NCBI GenBank assembly: GCA_937892155.1
Contig: CALAUG010000033.1
Coordinates: 1-36,405, forward strand
Direction of reading: 5' to 3'
From: an uncultured Bacteroidales bacterium
Lineage (GTDB): Bacteria > Bacteroidota > Bacteroidia > Bacteroidales > UBA1715
Length of the DNA stretch: 36,405 nucleotides
Shown: positions 35,447-36,405 of the stretch, piece by piece
Numbering within the stretch: the stretch's first letter is position 1
Layout: each line of letters starts with the position of its first letter
Notes under the pieces: generated by a model
Told to the model about the DNA's origin: nothing
Databases searched by the model: none
What the model saw: the letters and a program-made list of their open reading frames with translations, nothing else
Position numbers and translations under genes: made by a program

Positions 35447-36405
35447 ATGAAACGTATATTTTTATTTTTCGCAATGGTGGTGATGTCCGTATTAGCAATG
35501 GCACGCAACAGTGCCAACGAGTTGGTAACCAACCAAAGTATTTCCATAGAAATTAGCGTGCTGAACGGCTCGAACACGGCGGTTTACACCGAAACGCAAA
35601 CCGTTACCACCAATGCCAACGGCGTGGCAACGCTTGTTATAGGTGAAGGCACTGCAACCAAAGGTACATTTGCAGGCATAGATTGGAGTGCAGGTAACTA
35701 CTATCTGCAAACAACAGCCAACCTTGGCAGTGGAGCAAGCGCAATAGTTGGTACAACACCATTGTTGAGCGTGCCGTATGCTTTGTATGCAGAAAAAGCA
35801 GGAAATGCAGATGTTGACATGAGCGAGTATGCAGAAAAATCAGAATTAACTGATTATGCAAAGACTGAGGATTTAAGTGATTACTACAAAAAATCCGATG
35901 TTGATGCGTTGCTTGCCGAGTTGACTGCTAAAATCCAACAACTTGACGAACAATTAAATTTACCTGAAGGAGCAATAGATGGTAAATTCTCTATTTCAGC
36001 CGACAAACAAGTGTATTTCTCGCAAGGAAACTTACAATACCAAGCAAGTACAAATACGTGGCGTTTTGCCGAAAACCAGTACGATATAATTGGCGACAAC
36101 AACTCAAACATTTCTTCTACGTATAGTGGTTGGATAGACTTGTTCGGCTGGGGAACGAGTGGTTGGAACAGCGGTGTGAACGCATACCAGCCATATTCAA
36201 CAAGTACTAATGATGAGGATTACTGTTCGGCCAGCAACAACCTAACAGGCAGTTATGCCAATGCAGACTGGGGTGTGTATAACAAGATAAGCAATGGTGG
36301 AAACACCGCAGGTCAATGGAGAACACTCACGTATGTAGAGTGGAACTATCTGTTGAGTGAAAGAACCGATGCAAGTGCGTTGAAAGGTTCTGCAACCGTG
36401 AACGG
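35447..36405 (+). CDS. Secreted surface protein, 3'-truncated by the window
   Basis: An open frame of at least 319 codons, running off the right end. The signal peptide is MKRIFLFFAMVVMSVLAMA. Residues ~20-110 resemble a Bacteroidales tail-fibre-like N-terminal domain (VLNGSNTAVYTETQTVTTNA; LLSVPYALYAEKAGNAD). Residues ~120-165 contain a coiled coil (EYAEKSELTDYAKTEDLSDY, then DALLAELTAKIQQLDEQL). From ~170 on there is a domain beginning KQVYFSQGNLQYQASTNTWR, with SGWIDLFGWGTSGW, common in Bacteroidales secreted proteins. A trimeric surface fibre or adhesin is plausible. Function unknown; no catalytic site seen. Confidence 0.8.
   Translation, partial: MKRIFLFFAMVVMSVLAMARNSANELVTNQSISIEISVLNGSNTAVYTETQTVTTNANGVATLVIGEGTATKGTFAGIDWSAGNYYLQTTANLGSGASAIVGTTPLLSVPYALYAEKAGNADVDMSEYAEKSELTDYAKTEDLSDYYKKSDVDALLAELTAKIQQLDEQLNLPEGAIDGKFSISADKQVYFSQGNLQYQASTNTWRFAENQYDIIGDNNSNISSTYSGWIDLFGWGTSGWNSGVNAYQPYSTSTNDEDYCSASNNLTGSYANADWGVYNKISNGGNTAGQWRTLTYVEWNYLLSERTDASALKGSATVN

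Noticed and set aside
35492..36111. Minus-strand frames under the right-end surface protein
   Set aside because: The plus strand holds a long frame with signal peptide and recognisable domains; the minus frames are shadows.

Overview
The window is mostly a chromosomal segment of a Bacteroidota bacterium, probably a gut or rumen Bacteroidales. Support comes from the Bat aerotolerance genes, Bacteroidota-type GyrA, ClpC and HU, several matches to the Bacteroidota -7 promoter element TAnnTTTG, a tmRNA whose tag ends ENFALAA, and a mobile element of BT4734/DUF3987 type. The first ~1.15 kb looks different. It reads as Clostridia-like sequence: an open frame that appears stitched from three unrelated protein pieces, then a small lipoprotein and a strong terminator. 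It may be a chimeric contig end.

Layout. 1-1150: Clostridia-like mosaic end. 1163-2521 (-): a stand-alone proteasome-like (N-terminal-threonine) hydrolase with a long insertion. 2660-7950: a small integrated element, all genes on the minus strand: zinc-finger/HTH protein, tyrosine integrase, two excisionase-type HTH proteins, a BT4734-like primase-type protein and a DUF3987 helicase-type protein. A tentative 11-bp direct repeat flanks it. 7973-9289 (-): der. 9438-16314 (-): a moxR / DUF58 / membrane protein / batA / batB operon, with a HaeIII-like (GGCC) methyltransferase and restriction endonuclease pair lying in the same orientation between moxR and the DUF58 gene. 16432-22100 (-): clpC, a cytoplasmic GH13 amylase-family enzyme and an outer-membrane-type protein, in overlapping frames. 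22338-29542 (+): gyrA, a secreted TPR protein, HU, an outer-membrane beta-barrel protein, rlmH and the tmRNA gene ssrA. 29640-33420 (-): batD and an MsbA-like ABC exporter. 33608-36405 (+): an M23 peptidase, a heptanucleotide tandem repeat, and a secreted surface protein cut by the window end.

How the genes work together. MoxR, DUF58, BatA, BatB and the separately located BatD probably form one envelope-associated AAA/VWA system. The R-M pair shares its transcription unit by position and may depend on the moxR promoter. Candidates for something little described are the Ntn-hydrolase-type gene beside the integrated element and the R-M cassette inside the bat operon. No gene-free stretch exceeds about 300 bases. 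No tRNA, rRNA or CRISPR array was seen.
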